In this document: positions 43,480 through 52,131 of the stretch, piece by piece
Layout: each line of letters opens with the position of its first letter
How positions within the stretch are numbered: position 1 is the first letter of the stretch
Assembly (NCBI RefSeq): GCF_963666665.1
Contig: NZ_OY762999.1
Coordinates: 1,059,501 to 1,123,500 of the forward strand
Direction of reading: 5' to 3'
From: Maridesulfovibrio sp.
GTDB taxonomy: Bacteria; Desulfobacterota; Desulfovibrionia; Desulfovibrionales; Desulfovibrionaceae
DNA length: 64,000 nucleotides
Made by a program: the position numbers and the translations under genes
Notes under the pieces: generated by a model
Seen by the model: only the letters and a program-made list of their open reading frames with translations
The model's database searches: none
Told to the model about the DNA's origin: nothing

Positions 43480-44805
43480 TTACTGCACAAGATCAAAATA
43501 CATGGCCTTGCCTCCTGACGTGTAACATCCACTTTTGAACCGGATGATATTGTTACGGTCAATATCTGTTACGTATCCCTCTGTACAGGATCCGCCACTT
43601 GTAACAACGTAGCTCTTACCTGATTTGGATATTCGGTAGCGTTGTTTTTGTGAGTGCATCTTTACTTTTCCTGTTGTTGCGCTTTTATTGCCGGATATGA
43701 ATGTGCCATCTCCATTAAATAGGTACATGCGGTAATGATAGCTGCCGCCCCAGTAATCTTTTTTGTCGGCGATGAAGGTTCCTGCTATTTTCGGGTACGG
43801 GCTGGCAGAAGCTCCGGATTGGCCCATACTCAAAGAATTATCCGGTATTTTTTTGAAGTACATTGCTTTCCCACCGGGGCTGTAGCATCCACTTTTAAAT
43901 CTTCTTATTTGATTGTTCTCGGTGTCGGTTACATAGCCGTCTGTGCAGGAACCACCGCTGCTTAAAACAATATTATTGCTTGATTTTGAAATCTTGTAGC
44001 GTTTACTTTTGTTGTCCATTTGAATTTTGCCGTTTGCCGCATTCTTGGTTCCGGTTGTAAGTGTGCCGTCACCATTGAAACGGTATATGCGGTAGTAGTG
44101 CTGGCCGCCCCAGTAATCTTTTTGATCTGTTATGAATGTTCCTGATATTGTGGGGAGAGAATTTCCGGTTGTATGCTGCTGAGTGCTGTAAGGTGTGTTT
44201 GCGTAGGGATTGTTGCTTGAGCTTGCCTGCTGGTTTCCATAGGGGGTGTTTGCTGAATTTCCTGCGCCCAGAGGAAGCCCGCCTTGCTGCTGATTGTGAT
44301 TTTGTTGGCCTGCGCCGGGATAGTACCATGTGTTCATGGAATTCCTGAGCTGATGCCATGCCTGACTATGGCCTTTTAATGCAAAACCTTGAAAAACATA
44401 ATTTATTCCATTGTATCTGGAAGCGACCATGTGTGAATCAAACTGGTTGCCGTCACGAGTCTGGCTGGAATATGTACGGGTTACGGCTGGATAGCCAGAA
44501 ACCTGGCCGGGGACCTCGGATACTTTGTTCTGGAAGGGGAGACCGCGCTGGGTCATTTCTCTGGCCCAGATATCAAGAAGGGCTCCTAGAGGGACTTGCT
44601 GTCCGGGGGCTGCGTATAGTTCGATAGCAGCATCCTGAGCGGGAGAGATGCATTGTTTTATCAGATCGTTGCCTCTTGCGGCTATGTTGTCATTCCAGCC
44701 TGGTGGACATTGAAGACCTTGTGACATGTCAGTTGCGAACAGTGGGGATGCAGAGAAAAGAATGGTGGTGATAAACAAAAGTATAAATTTATTGGTGTGC
44801 TTCAT
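43480..44805 (-). CDS. Secreted protein with two copies of an unknown ~99-residue domain
   Basis: I do not recognise this family. A signal peptide (1-24, ending FAT) leads to an N-terminal domain (about 28-165) with two cysteines and features like uncharacterised stress or lipoprotein modules. A Gln/Asn/Ser-rich linker follows (about 166-218), then two copies of one domain at 220-318 and 340-438, exactly 120 residues apart. Each copy has G-T-F-I-x-D-x-K-D-Y-W-G-G, F-N-G-D-G-T, S-G-G-S-C-T-x-G-Y-V-T-D and R-F-K-S-G-C-Y, so one probable disulfide per copy (C287-C307, C407-C427). It is probably periplasmic or extracellular. It lies between tRNA-Ser copies A and B, on the opposite strand. Confidence 0.75.
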   Translation of the reverse strand: MKHTNKFILLFITTILFSASPLFATDMSQGLQCPPGWNDNIAARGNDLIKQCISPAQDAAIELYAAPGQQVPLGALLDIWAREMTQRGLPFQNKVSEVPGQVSGYPAVTRTYSSQTRDGNQFDSHMVASRYNGINYVFQGFALKGHSQAWHQLRNSMNTWYYPGAGQQNHNQQQGGLPLGAGNSANTPYGNQQASSSNNPYANTPYSTQQHTTGNSLPTISGTFITDQKDYWGGQHYYRIYRFNGDGTLTTGTKNAANGKIQMDNKSKRYKISKSSNNIVLSSGGSCTDGYVTDTENNQIRRFKSGCYSPGGKAMYFKKIPDNSLSMGQSGASASPYPKIAGTFIADKKDYWGGSYHYRMYLFNGDGTFISGNKSATTGKVKMHSQKQRYRISKSGKSYVVTSGGSCTEGYVTDIDRNNIIRFKSGCYTSGGKAMYFDLVQ

Positions 44806-45045
44806 TACATACTCCTATGGGTTTTGGGGTATGTTAGCTTATTGTAGATGATAATTCTATAGCGCGGCGTTTATATGTCGATTTGCGGGGTTGTTATAGA
44901 GAATAATAGAGTGGATTTTCATTGTGAAAAAGTCTGGAATTAAGCTGGATTATTTATAATCGATTAAAATTAGGATTTAATTTTAAATAATTAGAAAAAG
45001 TACTTGCCAAGCACTTTTGATTTAGATAAACACGTCTTCCCAAGC

Positions 45046-45135
45046 GGAGAGGTGTCCGAGTCCGGCTTAAGGAGCACGCCTGGAAAGCGTGTTTAGGTAA
45101 CACTAACGGAGGTTCAAATCCTCTCCTCTCCGCCA
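45046..45135 (+). tRNA. tRNA-Ser (GGA), copy B
   Basis: It is identical in the mature region to copy A at 43324-43413: anticodon GGA, same variable arm, encoded CCA. Confidence 0.96.
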
Positions 45136-45148
45136 GCTTGAATTTACA

Positions 45149-45182
45149 AAGCCCCTTGTAACGATGTTGCGAGGGGCTTTTT
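45149..45182 (+). terminator. Terminator of tRNA-Ser B
   Basis: It is the same hairpin as after copy A but with two substitutions (GTAAC and GTTGCG), each turning a Watson-Crick pair into a G-U pair, so the stem is kept. Confidence 0.85.
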
Positions 45183-45303
45183 CGTGCATAGTTGAAATTA
45201 GTATAAAAATCCTAACTCAGCAAAATTTATATTTAATTCAAAATAATTGAAAAAAGTGCTTGCCAAGCATGTTCGATTTAGCTAAACCCTTTTTCACCCA
45301 AGC

Positions 45304-45393
45304 GGAGAGGTGTCCGAGTCCGGCTTAAGGAGCACGCCTGGAAAGCGTGTATAGTTAACGCTATCGGAGGTTCAAATCCTCTCCTCTCCGCCA
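45304..45393 (+). tRNA. tRNA-Ser (GGA), copy C
   Basis: The anticodon is the same GGA, but the variable arm is changed: the stem is ATAG/CTAT instead of TTAG/CTAA, a compensated pair change, with a different loop. CCA is encoded. Confidence 0.95.
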
Positions 45394-45406
45394 GCTTGAA
45401 TTTACA

Positions 45407-45440
45407 AAGCCCCTTGCAACGATGTTGCAAGGGGCTTTTT
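45407..45440. terminator. Terminator of tRNA-Ser C
   Basis: It is identical to the hairpin after copy A and lies 30 bp from the end of the converging BON lipoprotein gene, so it may serve both. Confidence 0.85.
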
Positions 45441-45470
45441 CGTGTCGGAAAGATTTGCAGGTAGGCTTTT

Positions 45471-46031
45471 TTACGGCTTGTTTGAAATTCGCAGGTATGA
45501 CTTTACCTTGCGGACTCCTTCCACAGCCTTTGCGTGGGCTATGGACTTGTCGATTTCGGCTTGAGTCTTTACCAGTCCCAGCAGTACGACCTGACATTGT
45601 ACGACCTTTACTTCAATGTTTGTGGACCAGATGTCTCCGTCTCCGATTAAGGCTGACTTCACAGCGGCTAAAATGGAAAGGTTTTCGGTTGTGCCACAGG
45701 TTGGATCTTCTTTTTTGGGAAGCAGGTAGGTGGTAATGTCTGTTACTCCTTCAGTGCTTCGGGCGATAGATATGGCTTTCGATTTTTGGGCATAGTTCTC
45801 ATATTCACCGACCAGATATACATGCCCCACGAAGGTATAGGGCTCAATGCCCATTACTGATACTTCATCATCGTCCAGGTAGGCTTTCATTATGGCGGCT
45901 GATATGGATGCATCGGAAGTTTGTTGGCTCAAGCTGCGTTCGTCCAGCGCTGCTTTATAAGCTGTGCTGCAGCCGGCGCTGAAGATGGTTGCGATCAGGA
46001 TTAATAAAGGAAGTAATGCTCTGGGGGGCAT
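45471..46031 (-). CDS. BON-domain lipoprotein
   Basis: The 186-residue envelope protein has a lipoprotein signal: hydrophobic LLPLLILIATIFSAGC with the lipobox cysteine at C21. Two BON-like domains follow (about 35-105 and 115-184), with the typical V-x-V-x-G-x-V-Y-L-x-G pattern in the first and V-V-L-L-G-L-V in the second. The arrangement resembles OsmY/DolP-type envelope maintenance proteins. ATG 46031 has AAGGAG before it; the longer frame to 46106 is not a likely start. Its function is inferred only from the family. Confidence 0.85.
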   Translation of the reverse strand: MPPRALLPLLILIATIFSAGCSTAYKAALDERSLSQQTSDASISAAIMKAYLDDDEVSVMGIEPYTFVGHVYLVGEYENYAQKSKAISIARSTEGVTDITTYLLPKKEDPTCGTTENLSILAAVKSALIGDGDIWSTNIEVKVVQCQVVLLGLVKTQAEIDKSIAHAKAVEGVRKVKSYLRISNKP

Positions 46032-46215
46032 GGCTTTCTCCTTGTTTGTGGTGTGACTGATTGAAGGGCAGTATTTAATTCTATTATGAACAAGTCTTTT
46101 GGGCAAAGGATTCTTTTTGGATTGCTGTTACTTGCACTTAAGAGCAATTTGACTTTCCAACCCACAAGTCTATGATAGCGCGGGTTTTATATCTATAAAT
46201 AATGAGGAAAATATA

Positions 46216-46485
46216 ATGATTTTACCCGGAATGGCTAAAGACGATGTGGTTCTTGTTAAGGCGGACGGCAAACGTATTGAAGGGTTGAAGGCGGTTGTCT
46301 CCATGCGCAGAATTGTGACTTTTCATACTGAAGTTGAGATCGAGCCAAAGGATATAATGATCAAAAAGCGTGCTGACGGTGCGCAGGAGGCATATCTTGT
46401 ACTTGATCCTATGTTCAATCACGCAGGAGATGGTATTCCTGAAAATTATCAGATTACCGTGCGCAGGATTGATGTGCCTGAGTAG
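46216..46485 (+). CDS. Small conserved-looking protein, unknown function
   Basis: The 89 soluble residues are rich in beta strands (DDVVLVKADGKRIEGLKAVVS, then RIVTFHTEVEIEPKD), with no signal peptide or cysteines. The pattern suggests a small beta-barrel, but I cannot assign a family. GAGG lies upstream of the ATG. It stands alone and ends in a strong terminator. Confidence 0.6.
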   Translation: MILPGMAKDDVVLVKADGKRIEGLKAVVSMRRIVTFHTEVEIEPKDIMIKKRADGAQEAYLVLDPMFNHAGDGIPENYQITVRRIDVPE

Positions 46486-46508
46486 GGTGGTGCAGTATAT
46501 TTGAACGC

Positions 46509-46540
46509 AAAAAAGCCGTGGACGAATCCACGGCTTTTTT
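46509..46540 (+). terminator. Terminator of the 89-residue protein gene
   Basis: AAAAAAGCCGTGGA pairs with TCCACGGCTTTTTT around CGAA, followed by CTTTT. Confidence 0.9.
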
Positions 46541-46554
46541 CTTTTGCTTTTGCA

Positions 46555-46588
46555 AAAGAAAAAAGCCACTGATTTCTCAGTGGCTTTT
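46555..46588 (-). terminator. Terminator of tRNA-Pro
   Basis: AAAAGCCACTGA and TCAGTGGCTTTT form a 12-bp stem, with a T run on the minus strand. It lies 15 bp past the tRNA-Pro 3' end. Confidence 0.88.
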
Positions 46589-46603
46589 CGGGGTTCCTTC
46601 TTG

Positions 46604-46680
46604 TGGTCGGGATGAGAGGATTTGAACCTCCGACCCCTTGAACCCCATTCAAGTGCGCTCCCAGGCTGCGCTACATCCCG
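46604..46680 (-). tRNA. tRNA-Pro (GGG)
   Basis: The minus-strand cloverleaf has acceptor CGGGATG/CATCCCG, anticodon loop ATGGGGT (GGG, reads CCC), discriminator A and encoded CCA (46604-46606). Confidence 0.95.
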
Positions 46681-46881
46681 ACTCAAGTGAAGAAGGATTT
46701 ATGTGGAATCCTTGTAAGTGTCAATCATTAATTTAAGTTATTATTTTTATATTGTTTGGTTACATGTTCAGTTGTAGAAAAAATCAGAATCTATCACCTT
46801 GTAATGAAATAAAAAAATAGTTCAGTGGTTGAAAAAATATTTATTCAGGAATAGTGTGCTTTATAAGCCTCTGGAGGAGAT

Positions 46882-48297
46882 TTGCGATACCTTGCCGCTT
46901 TGCTTTCCATTTTTATGCATATTCTTATCGTGATTTTCATGTTTAATTTTGTGGAGTTGACTCACGATCAGGGTAGCGATGGTTTTGGCATCGAGCTTGT
47001 TTCTCTTGCTGAGAAGAAGGCGGTTGCAGTGCATGAACCGGCGCAGAAAGTGGAGCCGGTGCTTAAGGAAAAGGTAAAAACTAAGCCTAAGCAATTTAAA
47101 GAGAGCATTCGCCCTGATCGACTGCAGAGGCGTGCTTCCGAAAGAATAGTTGAACGGGCAGAGCGCAAAACTGTTCCTACGAGTAGCAAGTCTACACCGA
47201 AGCCTGCACCGAAGTCAGTGCCCGAGCCTGCTCCTAGTACGCATAAGTCATATCCTCATATTGAAACCGGAACTTCAGATAACCCTAATGCCGTGATTCT
47301 GCGGCAGGGGAAGGGTATCGCTGTGGGTAACTCAACCATGGTGCTTAAGCGCGGATCTGAGGCTAGGTCGCTTTCTGCCTTAGCAGCGTATTCATTTGAT
47401 GAGGATGATTTTCGCGGGCATTATGAAACGTCTACCGGACGACAGGTGGTCATTATTGATGCCCGCACGGAGCATGGAAGATTGATTCTGCATGACCGCA
47501 AGAGTGGCTTGATTCGCAAGCTTAAAAAATATGAGCACGGGAACTTTATATACACTTACGGTCCTTCATTTGATGAAGATGAACCTGTACAAGGTTCGGT
47601 TGTCTTTCTGCCCGGAGATGAGCATTGGATACATAGGTTTATGTGGCTGCCGGAAGGCGAGGCTGCTGAATACCCCGTAAAAGGGAGAGTGGATGCTTTA
47701 ACTGCCGGGAAGGAGAATAATCGACATGATTTGTTTGTTCCGGCTGCAAAGGGAGTTTTTCCGGCGGTGGTGCTTGGTAGTTTCGGTATGGATATTCCCA
47801 GTGAGCAGTTTACTGAAGTAGCCAGACATCTTTGCGGACGTGATGTTGTTGTGCTGCGCGTCGATAGTCTTGATGGCGTGAGTTTAGATAAGGCTTTCAA
47901 TGAGTTGCGCAGCCATTCAAAAGTTGATCCTGATCGTATAGGTGTATGGTTCAGAGGTTACGGGGTAAAGAAAATGCCCCGCATGGATTTGCCTGCAGGG
48001 CTTTTTAAGTTTGTCATCCTGACAATAGATCATCCTGACGAATGCCTATTTCCAGAAAGGCTGGCGTCTGTTTTTGCTGACGGTCTACCGACTTTTATCG
48101 GCTTTAGGGGAGTCAACGACGACTGGAAGAGTGTTTTGCCGGTTATGTTGACCGGATTCCAGTCTGCCCCCCATCAAATTGTCATGATTGATGATACCCA
48201 TTCCGGTGTGGAAGGAATGGGGACAGACCAAGATTGGATCGATTGCTTATCCGGCGATTTTGTCAACAGCATTTCCGCCTGGCTTGATTCAAACTAG
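46882..48297 (+). CDS. TonB-like N-terminus fused to a degenerate alpha/beta-hydrolase domain
   Basis: The N-terminus resembles TonB: one membrane helix (about 4-24), then a charged and Pro/Lys-rich periplasmic linker (about 50-125). The rest is a domain with strands around 185-260 and an alpha/beta-hydrolase-like part from about 290. There R-I-G-V-W-F-R-G-Y-G (352-361) aligns with the nucleophile elbow, but Gly359 stands where the catalytic serine should be. The D-D-T-H-S-G near the C-terminus looks like the histidine region. It is probably non-catalytic or uses another site. TTG 46882 has GGAGGA close upstream. No ExbB/ExbD or receptor genes are adjacent, and I do not assign a function. Confidence 0.6.
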   Translation: MRYLAALLSIFMHILIVIFMFNFVELTHDQGSDGFGIELVSLAEKKAVAVHEPAQKVEPVLKEKVKTKPKQFKESIRPDRLQRRASERIVERAERKTVPTSSKSTPKPAPKSVPEPAPSTHKSYPHIETGTSDNPNAVILRQGKGIAVGNSTMVLKRGSEARSLSALAAYSFDEDDFRGHYETSTGRQVVIIDARTEHGRLILHDRKSGLIRKLKKYEHGNFIYTYGPSFDEDEPVQGSVVFLPGDEHWIHRFMWLPEGEAAEYPVKGRVDALTAGKENNRHDLFVPAAKGVFPAVVLGSFGMDIPSEQFTEVARHLCGRDVVVLRVDSLDGVSLDKAFNELRSHSKVDPDRIGVWFRGYGVKKMPRMDLPAGLFKFVILTIDHPDECLFPERLASVFADGLPTFIGFRGVNDDWKSVLPVMLTGFQSAPHQIVMIDDTHSGVEGMGTDQDWIDCLSGDFVNSISAWLDSN

Positions 48298-48368
48298 TCA
48301 GACGCGTTAGTGTGTGTGCGGATTTGTTGACAACTTGTGAGATAGAGTCAGAGATTGAAGTGCAGGAC

Positions 48369-48542
48369 TTAGTCCTGATCGTCTTCCGTTTTAGAGTTGG
48401 AAGAGCTACTTTTTTCCTGTTCATCCAGAGATTTGACCATGGCAGCAATGTGCTTGCTAACAGAACGATACTTGTGAGGATTGTTCTTTTCCAACTTTTT
48501 CAAAGCTTCTGAAGTCTCTTCTATGGTACTGTTTTTATTCAT
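48369..48542 (-). CDS. Small highly charged protein, unknown function
   Basis: The 57 residues are helical and charged, with a Ser/Asp-rich tail (SSSSNSKTEDDQD). ATG 48542 has AGGAGG at a good distance; an in-frame extension to 48614 is not needed. It has no signal peptide or known motif. It converges on the TonB-like gene. Confidence 0.6.
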   Translation of the reverse strand: MNKNSTIEETSEALKKLEKNNPHKYRSVSKHIAAMVKSLDEQEKSSSSNSKTEDDQD

Positions 48543-49080
48543 AAAAACCTCCTGTACGGTTTGGCCGTAGCTACTTTCGTCTTGAGATTTTCCAGCCCGA
48601 ATCAACAAATGCATAATACACTATTTTTATCCTTTGTCCAGACCGCGTTGCTGAGATAAAAAATCATGTAATCAGGACTATGTGATGAGCAGTATTTTTG
48701 TCTTGTTTTTGTAGGTGTATAATCCTTTATTTTGACTCTGTGAATTTTATAACAAGATTGAATTTTGTATTTATACATTAAAATTTAATGCATTTACTTC
48801 TTTACTGAATTGAAGATTGCTGAATTATATTGTTTGAACATAGCATTAAAGGAAATTTATTTCTCTACATCATTTTTAATCAAAAATATTGCTTTTGGGT
48901 GAATTGAGGGTTTCTTAATCCGTGAAAATCATTGTTTTATGTAGATAAGTTCTAAATTTTATCGTATGCAACAAGTCAGGTGTAAATTGTAGTTCAACCG
49001 AAAATCCTGATTGTGGACTTGAACATTTTTATGTATCAGTCCTTTTCACGAATCTAGACAAGCCAACACTGGAGGAAGAA
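48543..49080. other. AT-rich spacer without a gene
   Basis: These 538 bp are AT-rich and hold no convincing reading frame. A small palindrome (48776-48790, CATTAAA-A-TTTAATG) could be a regulator site. The last bases carry the GGAGG site of the next gene. I see nothing else. Confidence 0.5.
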
Positions 49081-49632
49081 ATGAGTAATCCTAAAGAGTT
49101 CATTTTATATAGTGGCGGTGCATCCGGCACAGAAAGCGAGTTCGGAGTGAATGCTGAAAAGTACGGCCTGCAGGAAGTTAACTACAGTTTTGAAGGTCAT
49201 CAGAATGCCCGTCAGCGCGGTCTGCGTGTTCTCACTGAAAAAGAGCTTGAAAGCAAGGATGTCAGCCTGACTTATGTCTCTAAGCTGATGAACCGCAGCT
49301 TTACCCGCGCTCCTATTTTTCGCAAGGTTCTGCAGTCCATCTGCTGGCAGGTTAACAGCGGCCATGAGATTTTCATCATCGGTAATATCCTTGAAGACGG
49401 TACTGTAAAAGGCGGAACCGGTTGGGGTGCCGAGTTCGCAAAAATCTGCAACAAGCCTCTCCATGTGTTTTCGCAGGATAAAAACTGCTGGTTCTGTTGG
49501 GAAAAGGAAAAATGGTCTGCTTGTGCTGATCCTAAAATTACCCATCGTCACTTTACTGCTACCGGTACCCGCTTTCTTGAGGATAACGGTAGAAAAGCCA
49601 TTGGAAAGCTTTTTGAAGACAGTTTCAAATAG
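49081..49632 (+). CDS. SLOG-like Rossmann-fold protein, possible nucleotide sensor
   Basis: The 183 residues begin with ILYSGGASGTESEFG and contain GGTGWGAEFAKICNKPLHVF (about 117-136). This glycine-rich pair resembles the ligand-binding loops of the SLOG/TIR-like superfamily, whose members bind or process NAD-derived or other nucleotides. An N-x-x-L-M-N-R-S stretch and three Trp residues near 140-150 may shape the pocket. There is no membrane helix. GGAGG stands before the ATG. The gene stands alone with its own terminator, so partners cannot be named. The SLOG assignment is by motif only. Confidence 0.65.
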   Translation: MSNPKEFILYSGGASGTESEFGVNAEKYGLQEVNYSFEGHQNARQRGLRVLTEKELESKDVSLTYVSKLMNRSFTRAPIFRKVLQSICWQVNSGHEIFIIGNILEDGTVKGGTGWGAEFAKICNKPLHVFSQDKNCWFCWEKEKWSACADPKITHRHFTATGTRFLEDNGRKAIGKLFEDSFK

Positions 49633-49658
49633 AATAGCTTTCGGACTTAGAGGATTTA

Positions 49659-49688
49659 AAACCCCGTTCCAAATGGAGCGGGGTTTTT
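49659..49688 (+). terminator. Terminator of the SLOG-like gene
   Basis: AAACCCCG and CGGGGTTT form the outer stem, with a TCC/GGA inner stem and a T run after it. Confidence 0.85.
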
Positions 49689-49699
49689 ATTTTGCTTTT

Positions 49700-51686
49700 T
49701 TAATTTAGTTTGAAGAAGAGTATGGCTGAATGAAGTTGTTCGGCCTGCGCTGAAAGCTCTTCAGATGTTGCCGCTACCTGCTCTGATGATGAAGCATTTT
49801 GCTGGATCACCATCTCAAGTTGGTCGGATGATTGTTTGATGCTTGTTATTTCACTATCTTGTTTATCGCAGGATTCGGCTATTTCCTTTATGAGTTCGGT
49901 CGTTTTTTGGATTTCAGGCATGAGCTCTTTCAGATTGTTTTCCGTTTCTTTTGCTATGCTTAGGCTGTTTGAAGAAAGGTCGCTGATTTCCGTAGCCGCA
50001 ATCCTGCTTCTTTCTGCAAGTTTACGAACTTCGGCAGCCACAACAGCGAATCCCTTGCCGTGTTCACCTGCTCTTGCTGCTTCGATTGCAGCGTTGAGGG
50101 CGAGCAGGTTGGTTTGTCTCGCAATTTCTTCGACTATGATGATTTTGTTGGCAATGTCAGTCATTGCTATCAGGTTCTTTTGAACAGCCTGACTACCATC
50201 TCGGGTTGTCTTGGCGGCGATGGAGGTTATCTTTTCTGTTTTACGTGCGTTTTCTGCTGTTTCACGAATACTTCCGCTCATATGTGCGATAGCGGAGCTT
50301 AAATCTGTAACTGCATTTGTCTGTTCAACAGCCCCTTGTGACAGGGCTTGCGCCGAAGCTGAAAGCTGCTCACTGCCTGCCGATACATTTTCAGTAGATC
50401 GTTGAACATCGTTAACAACTTTTTTTATTTTGGAGATCATATTTACAATGGATTTGAATGCTCCTCGGGTATTGTTTGTCTTTAATCTGAGGTTTAGATT
50501 ACCTTGTGACATTTGTTCTGCGATCTCGGAAAGCTCAGCAGGTTCCGCACCTATCAAGGCGGTTATCCTGTTTGCAAAAGCCGTGGCAGCTACGGTCAAC
50601 AGCAAGCCTATGACGACTGCTGCTATGACAACCATGTAGATCATGGAGCGGATGGTCTGGCGCAATTCTTCTTTTTTCAGTGCCAGATCCTGATCAATGT
50701 CGTCAGTGTATACGCCCATGCCAATGATCCAACCCCATGGTTGAAATAGTTTCACAAAAGAAAGTTTGGGGTACACTCCGGGTTTGTCCGGTTTTCCCCA
50801 CCAGTAATTTACAGTCCCTTTACCTTTGGCCTTGGCCACTGCGACCATTTCTTTGAAAAGGGCTTTTCCTTTTTTGTCTTTGAAGCCGGATAAATCCTTT
50901 CCGTTGAGATCAGGGTTTATTGGGTGCATGACCATTTTGGCATCAAGGTCATTTACCCAGAAATAGTTGCCGTCTTGCATGCGCATTTGTGCCAGCTGGG
51001 CAAGGGCATTGCGTTGCATCTCAGCTGTAATGTCATCAACCCATGCTCCTGTTCCAATAACCCAGCCTAGTTCAGGGATTAGTTTTACATAGGATACTTT
51101 CTGAGTGTCTTTTTGGGTGTCCGGTTTTTTCCACCAATAGTCGACCATGCCTTCTCCGCCTTTTCGGCAAATATTTACCATCTCCTTAAATAGATACTTA
51201 CCTTTGCTGTCCTGCATATTGGATAGGTTTTTCCCATCAAGATGTGTGGAAACAGGATGCATGACCATGCTTGCTTCCATATCGTTGATCCAGATATAGT
51301 TGTTTTTGTCATAGCGGATTGATCTTATGAGATTCTTTAGTTTCTCGGTAAGTTCGGTCTTGGAGAATTTCTTTGAATGGGTATCATTGTAGTTTTTTAA
51401 TTGGCTAGTAACTGATTCGATGATTTTTTTTTAGAGAATCAGCTTTTTCTCTTTTTAGTAATTCAATATTTTTTGATTTATTGAAGTACGCAGTAACTGT
51501 CTTATCAGCCATATTAACAAGCTCTGTGAGTTTCATTCTCTTTTGATCAAAGATTTTGTCACGGTATGTATTTATTTCATGCTCAGAGTACTTGTTTAAT
51601 TGGTAGATGAAGATGGAACAGAGTGACGCGATAGAGATAATCATTGTTGCTATTTGAAAAATAGTGAGTTTACTCTTTAGTTTCAT
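49700..51686 (-). pseudogene. Methyl-accepting chemotaxis protein, split by a frameshift in an A9 run
   Basis: The gene reads as two frames. From ATG 51686 a membrane helix and helical stalk run 81 or so codons to the A9 run (plus-strand T9 at 51424-51432), where the frame soon ends. One base fewer (A8) would continue without break as I-I-E-S-V-T-S-Q-L into the rest: two tandem Cache-type sensor domains (Y-I-W-I-N-D-M and Y-F-W-V-N-D-L, each ending in G-W-V/I-I-G-x-G), a second helix, HAMP and the signalling domain with R-Q-T-N-L-L-A-L-N-A-A. Restored, it has about 661 residues. It may be inactive, phase-variable, rescued by slippage, or a sequencing error. Confidence 0.85.
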
Positions 51687-51826
51687 AATAGTTCCCCTTC
51701 ATGCTTTGTATGAATGCACCTGCGAGATGCATTGTAATAAATAATATATTAAAATAGTATTTGTGTACACGTTTAGTAAGGTATTATTTAGAACTAGTGA
51801 GTAGGGTAAATAATTATCATATACTC

Positions 51827-51856
51827 TTGACTAACAGGTGGGTTTCTCAGTAGAAA
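51827..51856 (+). promoter_or_regulatory. Putative promoter of the ribB leader
   Basis: TTGACT (51827-51832), an 18-bp spacer and TAGAAA (51851-51856) would start transcription a few bases before the FMN aptamer. Confidence 0.5.
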
Positions 51857-51868
51857 AAAGTCATCTTA

Positions 51869-52014
<146 letters not shown>

Positions 52015-52091
52015 GAGACAGTCATAACGCACGTGGTCTTCCCTACACATGCGCGCTGTTCCCTTGTGAATAGCTGTCTATTCTATCGCCC

Positions 52092-52131
52092 TGATTCTGG
52101 TAACTGAAATATGGAGATTTACCATGAATCA
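52092..52131 (+). promoter_or_regulatory. Hairpin over the ribB ribosome-binding site and start
   Basis: TGATTCTGGTAA (52092-52103) pairs with 52119-52131 (one bulged A). The start codon lies in the stem and GGAG (52113-52116) in the loop, which suggests translational control by the riboswitch. Confidence 0.5.

Larger units (their letters stand above)
44991..45186 (+). repeat. tRNA-Ser cassette, copy B
   Basis: It has the same order of promoter-like stretch, tRNA-Ser and terminator as copies A and C, with several upstream substitutions (for example TAGATAAACACG instead of TAGCTAAACCCT). Confidence 0.8.
45247..45444 (+). repeat. tRNA-Ser cassette, copy C
   Basis: This 198-bp unit is almost identical to copy A, exactly 1980 bp away, and starts about 60 bp after copy B ends. 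Confidence 0.85.

Noticed and set aside
43267..45444. Genomic island with integrase at the tRNA-Ser array
   Set aside because: No integrase, phage or transposase gene is present between the tRNA copies; only a secreted-protein gene lies there.
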